Counted from the first letter of the stretch, positions 28,240 to 38,988 are shown. The stretch is DNA of 64,000 nucleotides from Opitutaceae bacterium BACL24 MAG-120322-bin51 (GCA_905182435.1 CAJJBN010000028.1:28908-92907), one strand, 5' to 3'. A program made the numbers and translations. Notes: generated from the letters alone by a model not told the origin.

Positions 28240-29541
28240 ATGATTTGGCTCTATCGATTACTGTATATCCCCGCCTTATTGGTGGTGCTGCCCTACTACG
28301 GTTGGCGCATGTGGCGGCGTGGCGGTTACGCAAAAGACTTCCAGCATCGGCTCGGACGATTCCGGCGGCTCAGCCCACCCGCTCCAAATAAGAAACGCAT
28401 CTGGCTGCAAGCAGTCAGCGTCGGTGAGATACTGGCAATTGGCCCACTGATCGAAGCCTTACAGGCAGACAATACGATCGAAATCGTACTGACCACCACC
28501 ACCAGCACCGGATACGCCGAGGCCAAAAAACGCTACAAGCAACACGTTTATAGCATTGGCATATTTCCGCTCGATTTCTGGCTGTTTTCACGACTGGCGT
28601 GGCAACGAATACAGCCAGACGCAATTATTATGACCGAGAGCGAACTCTGGCCTGAGCACTTGCATCGAGCGCGTAACAACCGCATCCCCACATTTCTAAT
28701 CAATGCACGTATCTCAGATAGAAGTTTTAAACGTTATCAAGAAGTACCGAGATTCGCAAAACGCCTGCTACAAAAGCTGGACTACGTCTTCGCAGCCAGT
28801 GATCTAGACCAAGCTCGTCTCATTGAGCTGGGAGCCAATGCAGACACCACCGTATCCACTGGCAGCATCAAATTCGACGTCACTCTCGGGACGCAACTCG
28901 ATCAGCTCGCACATGGGGCGCTCTGCGAAGAACTTGGGTTTGGACACCCGGCCGAGCAAGAGCCACCGTTCATCTTACTCGGATCTTCGACCTGGCCAGG
29001 CGAAGAAGCGGCTCTCCTGCGCATCCAAGCGAGTGTCATTGCGACAGGCATCGATTGCCGTCTGCTTTTAGTGCCTCGCCATGCAGAGCGGGCTCTGGAA
29101 ATCATACGCTTACTCAAACAGCAGCCGCTCACTTGGCATCAACGCTCACAAAATACCGCGACCCCAAACAGCGTCAGTATTCAGTTGGCCGACACAACTG
29201 GTGAGCTCGCTCGCCTCACGCAAGTGGCGGACCTAGCCTTCGTTGGCAAAAGCCTTGAACCAAATATAGGCGGGCAAACACCGATCGAAGCAGCTGGCAT
29301 CGGCATCCCTATTTTAATGGGGCCAAACATGACGAATTTTAAGGCAGTGGCAAAATCCTTAGTGCATAGTGGTGCCGCGCTCTACGCAAACGATGAAAAC
29401 CAGCTCAAAGCACTCGTCCTCGATCTAGCCAAAGACTCGAAGGCACGAGCTGCAATGTCACAGGCGGGCAGAGACTGGCACGCAGACAATAAAGGTAGCA
29501 GCGCGCGGATCGCTCATACGATCCTAGCAGCGCTAGACTAA
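28240..29541 (+). CDS. waaA: 3-deoxy-D-manno-octulosonic acid (Kdo) transferase
   Basis: WaaA adds Kdo to lipid IVA at the inner membrane. The 433-residue protein has the N-terminal anchor 'IWLYRLLYIPALLVVLPYYG', 'RIWLQAVSVGEI', the 'TTTSTGYAEAKKRY' strand, 'MTESELWPEHLHRARNNRIP', 'INARISDRSFKRYQ', 'GSIKFD', and the GT-B nucleotide-binding end 'IEAAGIGIPILMGPNMTNF'. The acceptor Glu region 'VSVGE' is conserved. The ATG at 28240 is preferred to an in-frame TTG at 28225. It stands behind a terminator, so it has its own promoter. Confidence 0.96.
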   Translation: MIWLYRLLYIPALLVVLPYYGWRMWRRGGYAKDFQHRLGRFRRLSPPAPNKKRIWLQAVSVGEILAIGPLIEALQADNTIEIVLTTTTSTGYAEAKKRYKQHVYSIGIFPLDFWLFSRLAWQRIQPDAIIMTESELWPEHLHRARNNRIPTFLINARISDRSFKRYQEVPRFAKRLLQKLDYVFAASDLDQARLIELGANADTTVSTGSIKFDVTLGTQLDQLAHGALCEELGFGHPAEQEPPFILLGSSTWPGEEAALLRIQASVIATGIDCRLLLVPRHAERALEIIRLLKQQPLTWHQRSQNTATPNSVSIQLADTTGELARLTQVADLAFVGKSLEPNIGGQTPIEAAGIGIPILMGPNMTNFKAVAKSLVHSGAALYANDENQLKALVLDLAKDSKARAAMSQAGRDWHADNKGSSARIAHTILAALD

Positions 29542-29557
29542 GAAGTTGCTAAGTATA

Positions 29558-31294
29558 CTAGCTGCCTGCGGAAACTTCGTATTGCTCCATGTCAGGCGGC
29601 ACCGCGCCCAAGGCTTCTTGCATAGTCGTCAAGCCGTCCTTGACCTTCAGCATACAGTCTTGGTGCAAAGTCTTCATTCCATTACGCATCGCAATTCGTT
29701 TGAGCACGACCGCCTCTTCTTCGGAATTAATCGCTTGAACAAGCTCTTCACTGGTCGCCATCAATTCGTGAATACCGACACGGCCTTTATAGCCATTACC
29801 GCCACAACTCGGGCAGCCATCTTCACTCGCGCGCGGAACTTTTCCAGCCCACCCTAAAGCACGCTGCATAATCGCAGCTTCGTTACCAGTCTGTAGGTGG
29901 ACTTGCTTACACGATTTACAGACACGTCGCATCAGCCGTTGTGCACACACACACACTAAAGAAGCTGAAATCATAAACGGTTCCACGCCCATCTCAGTCA
30001 GTCGAGAAATAGTCGTCGGAGCATCATTGGTGTGCAAGGTACTGAAGAGCATATGGCCTGTAAGTGCCGCTTCAACAGCGATGCCAGCTGTTTCCTTATC
30101 ACGAATTTCGCCGACCAGAATCACATCCGGATCTTGACGAAGGAATGCACGCAGCGCAGTAGCGAAAGTCAGACCGATCTTACGCTGCATTTGCATCTGC
30201 AATAGACCTGGCAAGGTATACTCGATCGGATCCTCCGCGGTGCGAATACAGACATCGACCTTATTAATCTCATTGAGCGCAGAATAGAGCGTCATCGACT
30301 TACCAGAACCAGTCGGCCCACAGTGCAAGACCATACCATAGGGACGCGTGATCAATTCTCTATAACGGCTGAGATTCTCTTCCGAAAATCCCAACGCAGG
30401 CAGCGGCAAAGTGCTCTTTTGCTTATCCAAGATACGCATGACCACACCTTCACCATAATTCAGTGGCGCTGTCGCTACACGTAAATCCACGTCGATGCCC
30501 TTTTTGTTAAATTGCTTAAACTGAATACGCCCATCCTGCGGCAATCGCTTTTCAGCAATATCGAGCTCAGCCATTACCTTTAAACGAGCCAGCAGTGCAC
30601 CCGACGCCGCAGGCGGCATCGAAAGTTGATGCTTTAAAATACCATCGATACGAACACGCACCCGTGTCTCCATCTCAAAAGGTTCAATATGGATATCACT
30701 GGCACCTGCAAAATAAGCCTCTTCAATGATCCGATTACCCAGCTTAATAATCGGCGCAGACTCTTCGTCGGAGAAATCATCTTCCGAATCTTCTTCGCTC
30801 GCAAAATCCATACCGAGCGCTTCGACCACATCACCAAAACCCACGGCCTGTCGCTCTTCTTCATCACCGCGCAATGCATCATTAATTGCACCTTCCAGCC
30901 CAAGAAGCACTGAGACAGGCATTCCGGCCATCTCTTTCACCTTGTTAATCGTCTCGAGATCAAATGGATTACTCACGGCGACGATGATGTAATCACCGGC
31001 AAACCCGAGCGGCAGGACGCTATTTTCACGGCAAAAGTCCTGTTCTAACTTCGAAAACGTCGCCTCATTGACCAGACAATGCTTTACGTTAATCGGCGGC
31101 ATATCGAATGCTTGCGCCTTTGCAAATAGGACCTGAAACGGGGAGATTTTATACTCTTCAAATAACAGCGATTCCAAAGCCAAACCTGAAAAATCCTCAT
31201 CCGTATCGATGATCGTTTGGCATTGCGCATCCGACAGATGCCCCATCTTGAGCAAATTTTTGACGATCGAGGCTTGAATACGGGCAAGTGCCAT
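29558..31294 (-). CDS. GspE/PilB-type assembly ATPase
   Basis: The 578-residue protein has an N-terminal GspE_N/MshEN-like region (residues 1-150) and then the AAA-type core. The core shows '[16 protein letters not shown]', Walker A '[19 protein letters not shown]', the Asp box '[12 protein letters not shown]', Walker B '[19 protein letters not shown]' and the His box '[15 protein letters not shown]'. The zinc site 'CKSCKQ...[12 protein letters not shown]' follows. It powers pilin polymerisation in type IV pili or type II secretion. It is the last gene of a four-gene minus-strand set with two unusual response regulators and an MshEN-like protein. An acidic insert (about residues 165-185, '[13 protein letters not shown]') separates the N-domain and core. 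The motor is intact, unlike the copy at 17.6-19.3 kb. Confidence 0.95.
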   Translation of the reverse strand: MALARIQASIVKNLLKMGHLSDAQCQTIIDTDEDFSGLALESLLFEEYKISPFQVLFAKAQAFDMPPINVKHCLVNEATFSKLEQDFCRENSVLPLGFAGDYIIVAVSNPFDLETINKVKEMAGMPVSVLLGLEGAINDALRGDEEERQAVGFGDVVEALGMDFASEEDSEDDFSDEESAPIIKLGNRIIEEAYFAGASDIHIEPFEMETRVRVRIDGILKHQLSMPPAASGALLARLKVMAELDIAEKRLPQDGRIQFKQFNKKGIDVDLRVATAPLNYGEGVVMRILDKQKSTLPLPALGFSEENLSRYRELITRPYGMVLHCGPTGSGKSMTLYSALNEINKVDVCIRTAEDPIEYTLPGLLQMQMQRKIGLTFATALRAFLRQDPDVILVGEIRDKETAGIAVEAALTGHMLFSTLHTNDAPTTISRLTEMGVEPFMISASLVCVCAQRLMRRVCKSCKQVHLQTGNEAAIMQRALGWAGKVPRASEDGCPSCGGNGYKGRVGIHELMATSEELVQAINSEEEAVVLKRIAMRNGMKTLHQDCMLKVKDGLTTMQEALGAVPPDMEQYEVSAGS

Positions 31295-31350
31295 AAGTGA
31301 ACAGGGTTGGGGTCAGTCAGTGAGAATTCAGTTTTTACAGAATCGACGTC

Positions 31351-32661
31351 TTAAAGATTCGATAGGTTCGGATTGAGTAAGGGCAGCCGTTTCAAATCGT
31401 CCTCAGTTTCTAGGTTTGAACCGAGCTCAAGTCGACGCACCAAAACCGCCACAGAATCCCCCGAAGCCAACAACTCATCTTTAAGTTGCCCAGCTTGAGC
31501 TTTTTTAACAAATTTAGCCAGACGGATTTCTGGAGCAGGCATCACGCCTTCGGTGAGTTCACCTTTCAAGGCTTCAAGACCGATGGGTGCGTCTTCACTC
31601 GCCTCGACCGCGGCCGAGATGACTTCCTGTATCTGTTGGTAATTCCTCGGCCATTCGTAAGCTAAGACAGCATATGCCGCCTCTTGAGTGAATTCTGCCG
31701 CTCGTGGCTTGGTGGTACGATCAGCTAGCAAACGAGCAAAACGATGCGCGTATTGAGCGATGTCGATCGGACGCTTACAAAGCGGCGGCAAAATGCAACC
31801 AAGCGAATCTGCCTGCTGTAAAAACTGCAACTCCGACACTGGGCCTTGCAGCACATAAACAACAAGGGCATTCTTGGCAAAATCGATAGACTGCAAGACT
31901 TTCGCCAAATGAGTTTGCGCTTTTGGCACTTGATCTAGCGACGTCAAGCGAATCGACAGGACCTGACTCTGCTCCTCATCCGCAAGCAGCTCTTTGAGCT
32001 TACTGGCATCTACAGCGGTGAACTCTTCAAAGCCTAGTTCCTGAATCGGCTTATCCTGGTTGCCACGCCACGATGAAATATCCTTTACCGCGAGGCTTGC
32101 ATCGCCACCAACAGGCTCAAGAATAAATAGACTCGTGCCGTTCTGACTGATAGCCCACGCAGCTTGCATAAAGCGTGTTGATGTTGCACAGCCTGCACTA
32201 AAGAAACGTGGTTCTTCGGGGTAACCCTGATCCTTGTCTGCCGCTGGAGCGTCATCACTGGTAAGCTCACGATCAAATGCCTCTTTCTCCTCGCTCGTCA
32301 TCTGCTCTGCAAACTTCGCCACGTGCGCTAAGAATGCGGTCGTATCCAAAGGCTTCTCCATCACCAAAGTGACACTCATATTAGCCACCTTGACCAACTC
32401 GGGCGTATTCATCAACCCAGAGACTAAAATAAAGGGCAAATTCGGGTACAGCCCACGAGCTTCCCTAAGAAACTCGGCACCATCCATGACCGGCATCTTA
32501 TAATCTGAGATGACCAGATCATAAGGAATCTCCTCCAATTGATCAATTGCCCGTTGCGGGCGTGTTGCCATATCGACCCGGTAGTTATGTTGACGCAGAA
32601 GATCCTGAAGCATTTCAGCATAGTTCTCTTCATCGTCTAAAACTAATATTCGTCCAGCCAT
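31351..32661 (-). CDS. Response regulator with degenerate NtrC-type AAA+ domain (copy 1)
   Basis: Residues 1-120 are a receiver domain with 'LVLDDEENY', the phosphoacceptor Asp in 'DLVISDYKMPVMDGAEFL' and Lys in 'VMEKPLD'. The rest resembles an NtrC-type AAA+ domain in order but not in working parts. The Walker A position reads 'LFILEPVGGDASLAVKDI' (no Gly-Lys-Ser/Thr), there is no GAFTGA loop, and the end keeps 'ILPPLCKRPIDIAQYAHRFA' and 'AAYAVLAYEWPRNYQQIQEV'. Without the P-loop and GAFTGA it should not activate sigma-54 polymerase. It has a same-length paralogue (436 residues) directly upstream and the ATPase gene downstream. I infer a scaffold or phospho-switch role for the secretion motor. 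Confidence 0.85.
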   Translation of the reverse strand: MAGRILVLDDEENYAEMLQDLLRQHNYRVDMATRPQRAIDQLEEIPYDLVISDYKMPVMDGAEFLREARGLYPNLPFILVSGLMNTPELVKVANMSVTLVMEKPLDTTAFLAHVAKFAEQMTSEEKEAFDRELTSDDAPAADKDQGYPEEPRFFSAGCATSTRFMQAAWAISQNGTSLFILEPVGGDASLAVKDISSWRGNQDKPIQELGFEEFTAVDASKLKELLADEEQSQVLSIRLTSLDQVPKAQTHLAKVLQSIDFAKNALVVYVLQGPVSELQFLQQADSLGCILPPLCKRPIDIAQYAHRFARLLADRTTKPRAAEFTQEAAYAVLAYEWPRNYQQIQEVISAAVEASEDAPIGLEALKGELTEGVMPAPEIRLAKFVKKAQAGQLKDELLASGDSVAVLVRRLELGSNLETEDDLKRLPLLNPNLSNL

Positions 32662-32698
32662 AGTATCTACTCTGGTTAAGGTCTGTTGGTCGCCTAAT

Positions 32699-34009
32699 TT
32701 ACTTTAATGTTGCCTCGATCACTGTCGTATCGGTGCCAAAGAAAGCGGCGACTTTTGCTTTATCGCCCCCCAAAAGAATCGAAGTAGCTCGCACATAATC
32801 AACACGTGCACGTGATAGGCGCGCCTCAAAACGAGCCCGCGGTGAAGCTAGCGCAGTGGACTGCAGCGCAGCAGTGACTGCCGAGAGCATCAATACCTCC
32901 CCGGGATTGGACTCCATGACTTGCCGTACAGTCATGCGTAGTTGCTCGTAATTATTATCCCATGATTGTTTACTAAGAAAATCCCTAGCCGAGGCTTCAA
33001 ATCGAGACACCGAGGCCAAGCCCTTCTCTCGAATAATATCGACGACCATCTGCTGCGCCAAGATCGCAATATCTAATACACAATCGCGCAAGGCGGGCAC
33101 ACAAACTTCTGCCGTGCCCATCAAGATATACAAATCCTCATCAATACGCCCGTCATCAAATAGCGCATCTAAATCGCCATTGGCACAAAATATCGTCCTC
33201 AACGGTATCTCGATCGACTCAAATACCCCCGCACATTTTGACAAAACAGTGGCGAGACGCTTTTGCGCATCGGTCATAGACTCAACATCCAACAGCACAC
33301 AGGTCACTCGCTCTGCTCCGGACTGCTTAGCCTGCTCAAACATCGAAAGCACTTGCTCTGTATCGAACGATCCTGGGCTCAAATAAATAAAGTGCTCTTT
33401 GTTACTCTCGTAGAAGTTTCGGATGTCTTCACAGATCAGACGGAATTGCGTGCCGGGCTCACCAATCAAAGATAAAGTCGATTTAAAATTACGTAGGTGA
33501 TAAAGACGTTCCGCCAAATCAATGGATGCCTGCGACTTGCACGGAAATGAGATAAAAGGAAAACCACGCGCCTCCCCCTCGACTTCTGCCGCAATTGCTC
33601 CAGCCAAAGCAACGTCGTTCGACTGAGTGTTTTGCTTTAACCGTTTTGCCTCGTCAATGAGCTCAGCAGTCCGATCCAGCAGGGAAAAGATATTGAGTGG
33701 TTTCAGGAAAACTCCGCCCACGCCGCCACTGATCAGTGAACGAATCGTATCATTTTCCATAAAACCAGAAACCATGATCACAGGCACCTCCGGCTTCATT
33801 TGCTTAATCACTTTCATGAATTCAGCTCCACTCATTTCCGGCATTCGATGATCGGTCACCACCAGATCATAATCGGTATTTTTAAAAACTTCAATCGCTT
33901 CGATTGGATCTTTGAGCGACGTAACTATGTAGTCCGCCTGCTCAAAAATATCCGTCAATAAGCTATTGAAGTCTACATCGTCATCTAAAATTAAAACGCT
34001 AAAAGCCAT
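32699..34009 (-). CDS. Response regulator with degenerate NtrC-type AAA+ domain (copy 2)
   Basis: The receiver domain has 'LILDDDVDF', Asp in 'DLVVTDHRMPEMSGAEF' and Lys in 'FLKPLN'. The NtrC-like part is easier to align than in copy 1. 'LIGEPGTQFRLICEDI' sits where GESGTGKELVARAI is expected, with the P-loop Lys lost. 'LLDVESMTDAQKRLATVL' stands in the Walker B segment, followed by 'RTIFCANGDLDALFDDGRID' and 'VPALRDCVLDIAILAQ'. GAFTGA is missing. The last 30 residues, 'ILLGGDKAKVAAFFGTDTTV', look like a worn Fis-type helix-turn-helix. Both paralogues lost the same catalytic elements yet kept the full fold, which argues for a selected non-catalytic role. Confidence 0.85.
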   Translation of the reverse strand: MAFSVLILDDDVDFNSLLTDIFEQADYIVTSLKDPIEAIEVFKNTDYDLVVTDHRMPEMSGAEFMKVIKQMKPEVPVIMVSGFMENDTIRSLISGGVGGVFLKPLNIFSLLDRTAELIDEAKRLKQNTQSNDVALAGAIAAEVEGEARGFPFISFPCKSQASIDLAERLYHLRNFKSTLSLIGEPGTQFRLICEDIRNFYESNKEHFIYLSPGSFDTEQVLSMFEQAKQSGAERVTCVLLDVESMTDAQKRLATVLSKCAGVFESIEIPLRTIFCANGDLDALFDDGRIDEDLYILMGTAEVCVPALRDCVLDIAILAQQMVVDIIREKGLASVSRFEASARDFLSKQSWDNNYEQLRMTVRQVMESNPGEVLMLSAVTAALQSTALASPRARFEARLSRARVDYVRATSILLGGDKAKVAAFFGTDTTVIEATLK

Positions 34010-34032
34010 ATCTCTTATTTCTATCTAACACC

Positions 34033-34551
34033 TTACAACTCCTCTTCGGCTGCGGCTTTCTCAGCAGCTAATACATCCTCTAAACGCTCAAGCCCTCGAC
34101 TCATCGAAGCCATTGAAGTGCCATACCAAACGACTTTACCATTCAAAAGCTCTTCCCAGTGCTTTACCACGGGCGCACTCAAATAGTAGCAAGTCGCAAC
34201 CATGTAAGTCTCCTCGACCTTATCGAAAGGTATAGTCGAAGAGGCCCAACAGAGCGATAGATCTAGCTCGGTTGAAGGCAGCGAACCCAGCTGAACCTGA
34301 TTTAAGTCAATGAGGCCGATGCCATGCTCCTCAACAATGTGATCGAGCAAGCGAGCTTCGTCTAACACTTTCAAATCGTATAGCAGGGTCGTTAATATCG
34401 AAGCATTCTTCAACAACTCAGGCGATCGAATTGCCTCCATAAACTTCTCATTTGCGGAATCCAAATCTGCACTGGACAGCAAGCCCTTATTCACCAAATA
34501 CGATCCAAGGAAACGGTTACTGCGAAGAATAAGTGCTTTATGTTGCTGCAT
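34033..34551 (-). CDS. Stand-alone GspE N-terminal (MshEN-like) domain protein
   Basis: This product of about 172 residues begins with 'RFLGSYLVNKGLLSSADLDS', close to the MshEN/T2SSE_N pattern RLGxxLVxxGLLxxxxLxxAL, and continues with helices and strands of that domain without any ATPase core. MshEN domains in MshE bind cyclic di-GMP; key positions here are only partly kept, so binding is uncertain. It is the first gene of the four-gene set, 24 bp before the first regulator. The acidic C-terminal tail ends 'AEKAAAEEEL'. The ATG at 34551 is preferred over a TTG at 34566. Confidence 0.7.
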   Translation of the reverse strand: MQQHKALILRSNRFLGSYLVNKGLLSSADLDSANEKFMEAIRSPELLKNASILTTLLYDLKVLDEARLLDHIVEEHGIGLIDLNQVQLGSLPSTELDLSLCWASSTIPFDKVEETYMVATCYYLSAPVVKHWEELLNGKVVWYGTSMASMSRGLERLEDVLAAEKAAAEEEL

Positions 34552-34743
34552 GAGTCGAATGATCAATCAGTATGCGACAGAATGTAGCAAGACGTCAAGA
34601 AGTGAGAGCGCTCAATCCAGTTAATCAGTGTGATTCCGTGCCGTGGAGTAAATCGATGCAGGCGCTTGAGATTCGCTGCAGTAAGTGATGCAGGTCAATT
34701 CCATCCAGAAGGTATGACAAGAACCGAGAGACAACGGTAAAAC

Positions 34744-34772
34744 AAAAAAAGCCCGCGACAAATCGCGGGCTT
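34744..34772 (-). terminator. Rho-independent terminator after fabF
   Basis: AAGCCCGCGA and TCGCGGGCTT make a 10-bp stem with a four-base loop; on the minus strand it is followed by a run of seven T. It lies about 30 bp after the fabF stop. Confidence 0.92.
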
Positions 34773-34799
34773 CTTGCTCAATAATAGCGACGGTCGATA

Positions 34800-36056
34800 C
34801 TAGACGAACTTCTTAAATAGAAGCGTCGCATTATGCCCGCCAAATCCAAGGTTATTACAAATCGCGACATTCACTTCTGCTTCACGCATCTCGTTTGGCA
34901 CGCAATCGAGATCACAATCGGGATCAGGTTCTTCGTAATTGATCGTCGGTGGAATCTTACCATCACGAATCGCAAGGGCACAAACCGCAGACTCAATACC
35001 ACCTGCAGCGCCGAGCAAGTGCCCCGTCATGCCTTTGGTGGAAGTAACAGGAATCTTGTATGCATGATCACCCAGCGCTTTCTTAATCGCGACAGTCTCG
35101 AACTTATCATTATATGGAGTCGAAGTGCCGTGCGCATTAATATAATCAACATCTTCCGACTGCAGGCCCGCTTGCTTGATCACTTTGGAGATAGCAAACG
35201 AAAGGGCCTTACCTTCTGGATCGGGAGATGTGATGTGATACGCATCACAAGTCGCACCATAACCAGCAATTTCACAGTAAATTGTCGCACCGCGCGCCTG
35301 CGCATGCTCCAAAGTCTCCATAATTAAGACTCCAGCGCCTTCCCCCATCACAAACCCATCGCGACCCTTATCAAAAGGACGGCTAGCACGTGTAGGCTCG
35401 TCGTTGAAGTTTGTACTCATCGCTTTCATCGAACAGAACCCAGCGTAACCAAGCTCCGTGACGGCAGCCTCACTACCTCCAGCGATCATCACGTCGACAT
35501 CATTGTCGCGCAACATTCGGAAAGACTCGCCGATACTATGCGTGCCAGAAGCACAGGCACTGACGATGCCGTAATTGGGACCACGAGCACCCACCTCAAT
35601 GGCAACCACACCGCTGGCGATGTTTGCGATTAAAGAAGGAATCATGAATGGAGACACCTTGCGCGGCCCCTTCTCAAAGAGACGGCGGCTTTGTATCTGA
35701 GTCGTTAACATCCCGCCAATACCAGAGCCAACGAGCACGCCAAAGCGGTCCGCATCCAGCTTTGTCGGATCGATGCCAGCATCAGCTAATGCAAGCTTAG
35801 ACGAAGCGACTGCGAACTGAGTAAAGCGGTCATTTCGACGAGCCTCTTTCGGGTCCATAAAATCACCTGGCTTAAAGTCCAGAGCTTCCGCTCCAACCTT
35901 GCTTGCGTATTCAGTAGTATCGAATGACTGAACCCGATCGATACCACTTTTGCCAGCAAGGAGACTATCCCAGAAGGAATCAACTCCATTGCCGTAACTT
36001 GTGACAGTTCCGATACCGGTAATCACTACTCGCTGTCGTTTAAACGATTCGTCCAT
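34800..36056 (-). CDS. fabF: Beta-ketoacyl-ACP synthase II
   Basis: FabF elongates acyl-ACP with malonyl-ACP in fatty acid synthesis. The 418-residue protein has the thiolase fold. The active-site Cys is at about 168 in 'GIVSACASGTHSIGE', and the two His are in 'NAHGTSTPYNDKFE' (about 309) and 'KGMTGHLLGAAGG' (about 346). The C-terminus 'NLGFGGHNATLLF' is typical. It is the last gene of the fabG-acpP-fabF cluster, with a strong terminator after it. Confidence 0.97.
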   Translation of the reverse strand: MDESFKRQRVVITGIGTVTSYGNGVDSFWDSLLAGKSGIDRVQSFDTTEYASKVGAEALDFKPGDFMDPKEARRNDRFTQFAVASSKLALADAGIDPTKLDADRFGVLVGSGIGGMLTTQIQSRRLFEKGPRKVSPFMIPSLIANIASGVVAIEVGARGPNYGIVSACASGTHSIGESFRMLRDNDVDVMIAGGSEAAVTELGYAGFCSMKAMSTNFNDEPTRASRPFDKGRDGFVMGEGAGVLIMETLEHAQARGATIYCEIAGYGATCDAYHITSPDPEGKALSFAISKVIKQAGLQSEDVDYINAHGTSTPYNDKFETVAIKKALGDHAYKIPVTSTKGMTGHLLGAAGGIESAVCALAIRDGKIPPTINYEEPDPDCDLDCVPNEMREAEVNVAICNNLGFGGHNATLLFKKFV

Positions 36057-36118
36057 AGTCTGTGATAAAAAGTAAGCCGCGATTAAGCGGCTTAAGTTAT
36101 GAAATGTAGAGAAAGGGC

Positions 36119-36373
36119 TTATCCAGCCTTTTCAGTGATGTATTTAACGACATCGCCAACAGTCTGTAGCTTTTCAGCATCAGCTTCTGGGATTTCACCG
36201 TCAATCTCGTCCTGAAACTCTTCTTCAAATGCCATGATCAGCTCGACTGTGTCGAGAGAATCAGCACCGAGATCGTCAAGGAAAGACGCTGCTGCCGTTA
36301 CCTGCTCTTCATTTACGTTGAGCTGGTCTACGATGATTGTTGATACGCGTTGTTCGATTGTTTGTTCTGACAT
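36119..36373 (-). CDS. acpP: Acyl carrier protein
   Basis: The 84-residue acidic protein contains '[20 protein letters not shown]', with the phosphopantetheine-bearing Ser at about residue 39. It carries the growing acyl chain for FabG and FabF, encoded on both sides in the standard order. The C-terminus has a short extension relative to E. coli AcpP. Confidence 0.98.
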   Translation of the reverse strand: MSEQTIEQRVSTIIVDQLNVNEEQVTAAASFLDDLGADSLDTVELIMAFEEEFQDEIDGEIPEADAEKLQTVGDVVKYITEKAG

Positions 36374-36411
36374 AATATATTAAATTTAGATTAAGATTAA
36401 GTTCTTTTCAG

Positions 36412-37160
<749 letters not shown>

Positions 37161-37288
37161 TCAAAAAATTAAGTTCACTTTGTATAGTCGATAAAGTCTT
37201 CCCCATTATTTCGACTCGGGGCAAGCACGAATGTTACTTTTATCGAGCAATATTGACAGCAGCGTCGGAAGTAGGCTCAAGTGCATAT

Positions 37289-38023
37289 ATGTCAAAGCCC
37301 GAAGAACAACGCATCCAGAAAATTATAGCCAACGCAGGCATTTGCTCACGTCGTGAAGCAGAGCGCCACATCGAAGATGGTAATGTACGTGTAAACGGCA
37401 AAAGAGCCGAACTCGGCGACAAAGCACTCCCAGACGCATCGATCTTTGTAAACAACAAGCCGATCCTACACAAACAGGAGCGCTCTATCACTCTGGTAAT
37501 GAATAAGCCAAAAGGCTACGTCTGCACCAACTCAGACCCTTTTGCTGAAAAAACAGTCTTTCAACTCCTTCAACCCGACCTTCAGCGTCTGCGCCTCTTC
37601 TGTGCCGGCAGACTCGATAAAGACAGCGAGGGCCTGCTCATTATTACCAACGACGGCGACCTAGCCAACAAGATCGCCCACCCGAGCACCGAAATCACCA
37701 AGCGCTACCGCGTAGTGCTCAACAAAGATTTCAAAAAAATAGATATCCCAAAGCTATTGGCTGGCGTTGAATTTGAAGGCGACTTTCTCAAAGCGGAGCG
37801 AGTCATCCCCGCCCCCGACCTAGGCGAAGGTTCTGCACGTCGCCTCGAAGTGCACCTTCATCATGGTAAAAAGCGCGAAATCCGCCGTTTATTCGAAGCC
37901 CACCGCTATTTCGTCAAAAAACTCGTTCGCGTGCAAATCGGCGGTATCATTCTAAGGAACATCCCTAAGGGTGGCATCAAAATACTCGGCAAAAAAGATA
38001 TCGAGCGCCTCTTCACTAAATAA
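37289..38023 (+). CDS. RsuA/RluB-family pseudouridine synthase
   Basis: An N-terminal S4 domain ('IQKIIANAGICSRREAERHI') is followed by the catalytic domain with 'LVMNKPKGYVCTNSD' and the active-site Asp at about 110 in 'CAGRLDKDSEGLLIITNDGD', plus 'HHGKKREIRRLFEA'. These enzymes convert uridine to pseudouridine in rRNA; the RluB type acts on 23S rRNA, but the exact site cannot be told. The start ATG at 37289 begins the S4 region; the frame extends upstream without further homology. Confidence 0.93.
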   Translation: MSKPEEQRIQKIIANAGICSRREAERHIEDGNVRVNGKRAELGDKALPDASIFVNNKPILHKQERSITLVMNKPKGYVCTNSDPFAEKTVFQLLQPDLQRLRLFCAGRLDKDSEGLLIITNDGDLANKIAHPSTEITKRYRVVLNKDFKKIDIPKLLAGVEFEGDFLKAERVIPAPDLGEGSARRLEVHLHHGKKREIRRLFEAHRYFVKKLVRVQIGGIILRNIPKGGIKILGKKDIERLFTK

Positions 38024-38052
38024 ACCTCACCGAATTTCCTTTTTATTATTCC

Positions 38053-38988
38053 ATGATGCAGATTTGGCGCATAGCTCCCTTCGCACTTACAGCACTGATC
38101 TGCGCAGCGCATCTACACGGAAACGACGTCATCCTCCGACTAGCGCCATCCGCGGAGGCCGCAATTATTGCCAAAATCGATGCCCACTCATCGCTGATGC
38201 AGGCAGCGCGCGCCGTGTTAGAAGTGGACAAAGCACAGCAGGGCTGGAAATGGCTCGAATACACCACCACACTCGACGGCTACATTCTTAGCCAGCGACT
38301 CTCCAAGAACTTCGAAGCCGCGCCTAATAGCCTAGTGCGCCTAGAACCCAATCAGCATTCTCAAGTGCTGACCACGATTCAACGGCACGATATATTCGAG
38401 ATCATCGCCCGCAACGACACCTGGTCGACCATTCGTTTTCGCAAGGCCGTGCCCGTTTATTTCAACTCACTCGCCATCCCAAACTACACCGCCGATCAAG
38501 TGCCGGGGCACGCCCTCCCCCAGCGCCTCAAGATAGACCCGAACGCAAAGGTCGGCCAGCTTGCACCCAACGCACTTAGACCAGAAAATATCAAATGGCG
38601 CGCCGCCGCCCCCGGAACGCCGACCCCCGTGCTACCCAAGAGAGCACAGCCAACAGAACGAGCGCAGCCGAGCAGCATCATGACTGGCGTCGCCGATCAG
38701 CAAGAATCCGAACTCCCACAGCGCCCGGACTTCAACGCAGACTTACCACTACGAAATTTGGTCGGAACTCTGGTTCGCGAAATGAGTCACACCGGGCCAC
38801 GCTTCCCAGTTCGCCTCAAATCGCCGACTGGCCAACAAATTACCTACGTCGACATGACTCAACTATTTATCAACGATCTCCGCCCCCTACTAAATAAGAA
38901 AGTGCAAATCATCGGCGAAGTCAGGCCGGTCGTAGCGGGTAGCCAAGACCTAATAATTCAGGCTCGCACCATCCGCCTCGCGGAATAA
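38053..38988 (+). CDS. Secreted protein with SH3-like repeats, unknown function
   Basis: The 311-residue protein has a short signal peptide ('IAPFALTALICAAHLHG'), then two segments that look like bacterial SH3 domains (about residues 24-80, 'VILRLAPSAEAAIIAKI' to 'GYILSQRL', and 88-140, 'LVRLEPNQHSQVLTTI'). A Pro-rich linker (about 175-240) follows. The C-terminal 80 residues, 'LVGTLVREMSHTGPRFPVRL' to 'VQIIGEVRPVVAGSQDLIIQ', look like an OB-type fold. It is probably periplasmic. It lies between the pseudouridine synthase and folD on the same strand; no function can be given. Confidence 0.75.
   Translation: MMQIWRIAPFALTALICAAHLHGNDVILRLAPSAEAAIIAKIDAHSSLMQAARAVLEVDKAQQGWKWLEYTTTLDGYILSQRLSKNFEAAPNSLVRLEPNQHSQVLTTIQRHDIFEIIARNDTWSTIRFRKAVPVYFNSLAIPNYTADQVPGHALPQRLKIDPNAKVGQLAPNALRPENIKWRAAAPGTPTPVLPKRAQPTERAQPSSIMTGVADQQESELPQRPDFNADLPLRNLVGTLVREMSHTGPRFPVRLKSPTGQQITYVDMTQLFINDLRPLLNKKVQIIGEVRPVVAGSQDLIIQARTIRLAE

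Noticed and set aside
31351..34009. Active sigma-54 enhancer-binding proteins
   Set aside because: Both proteins lack the P-loop Lys and the GAFTGA loop needed for that activity.
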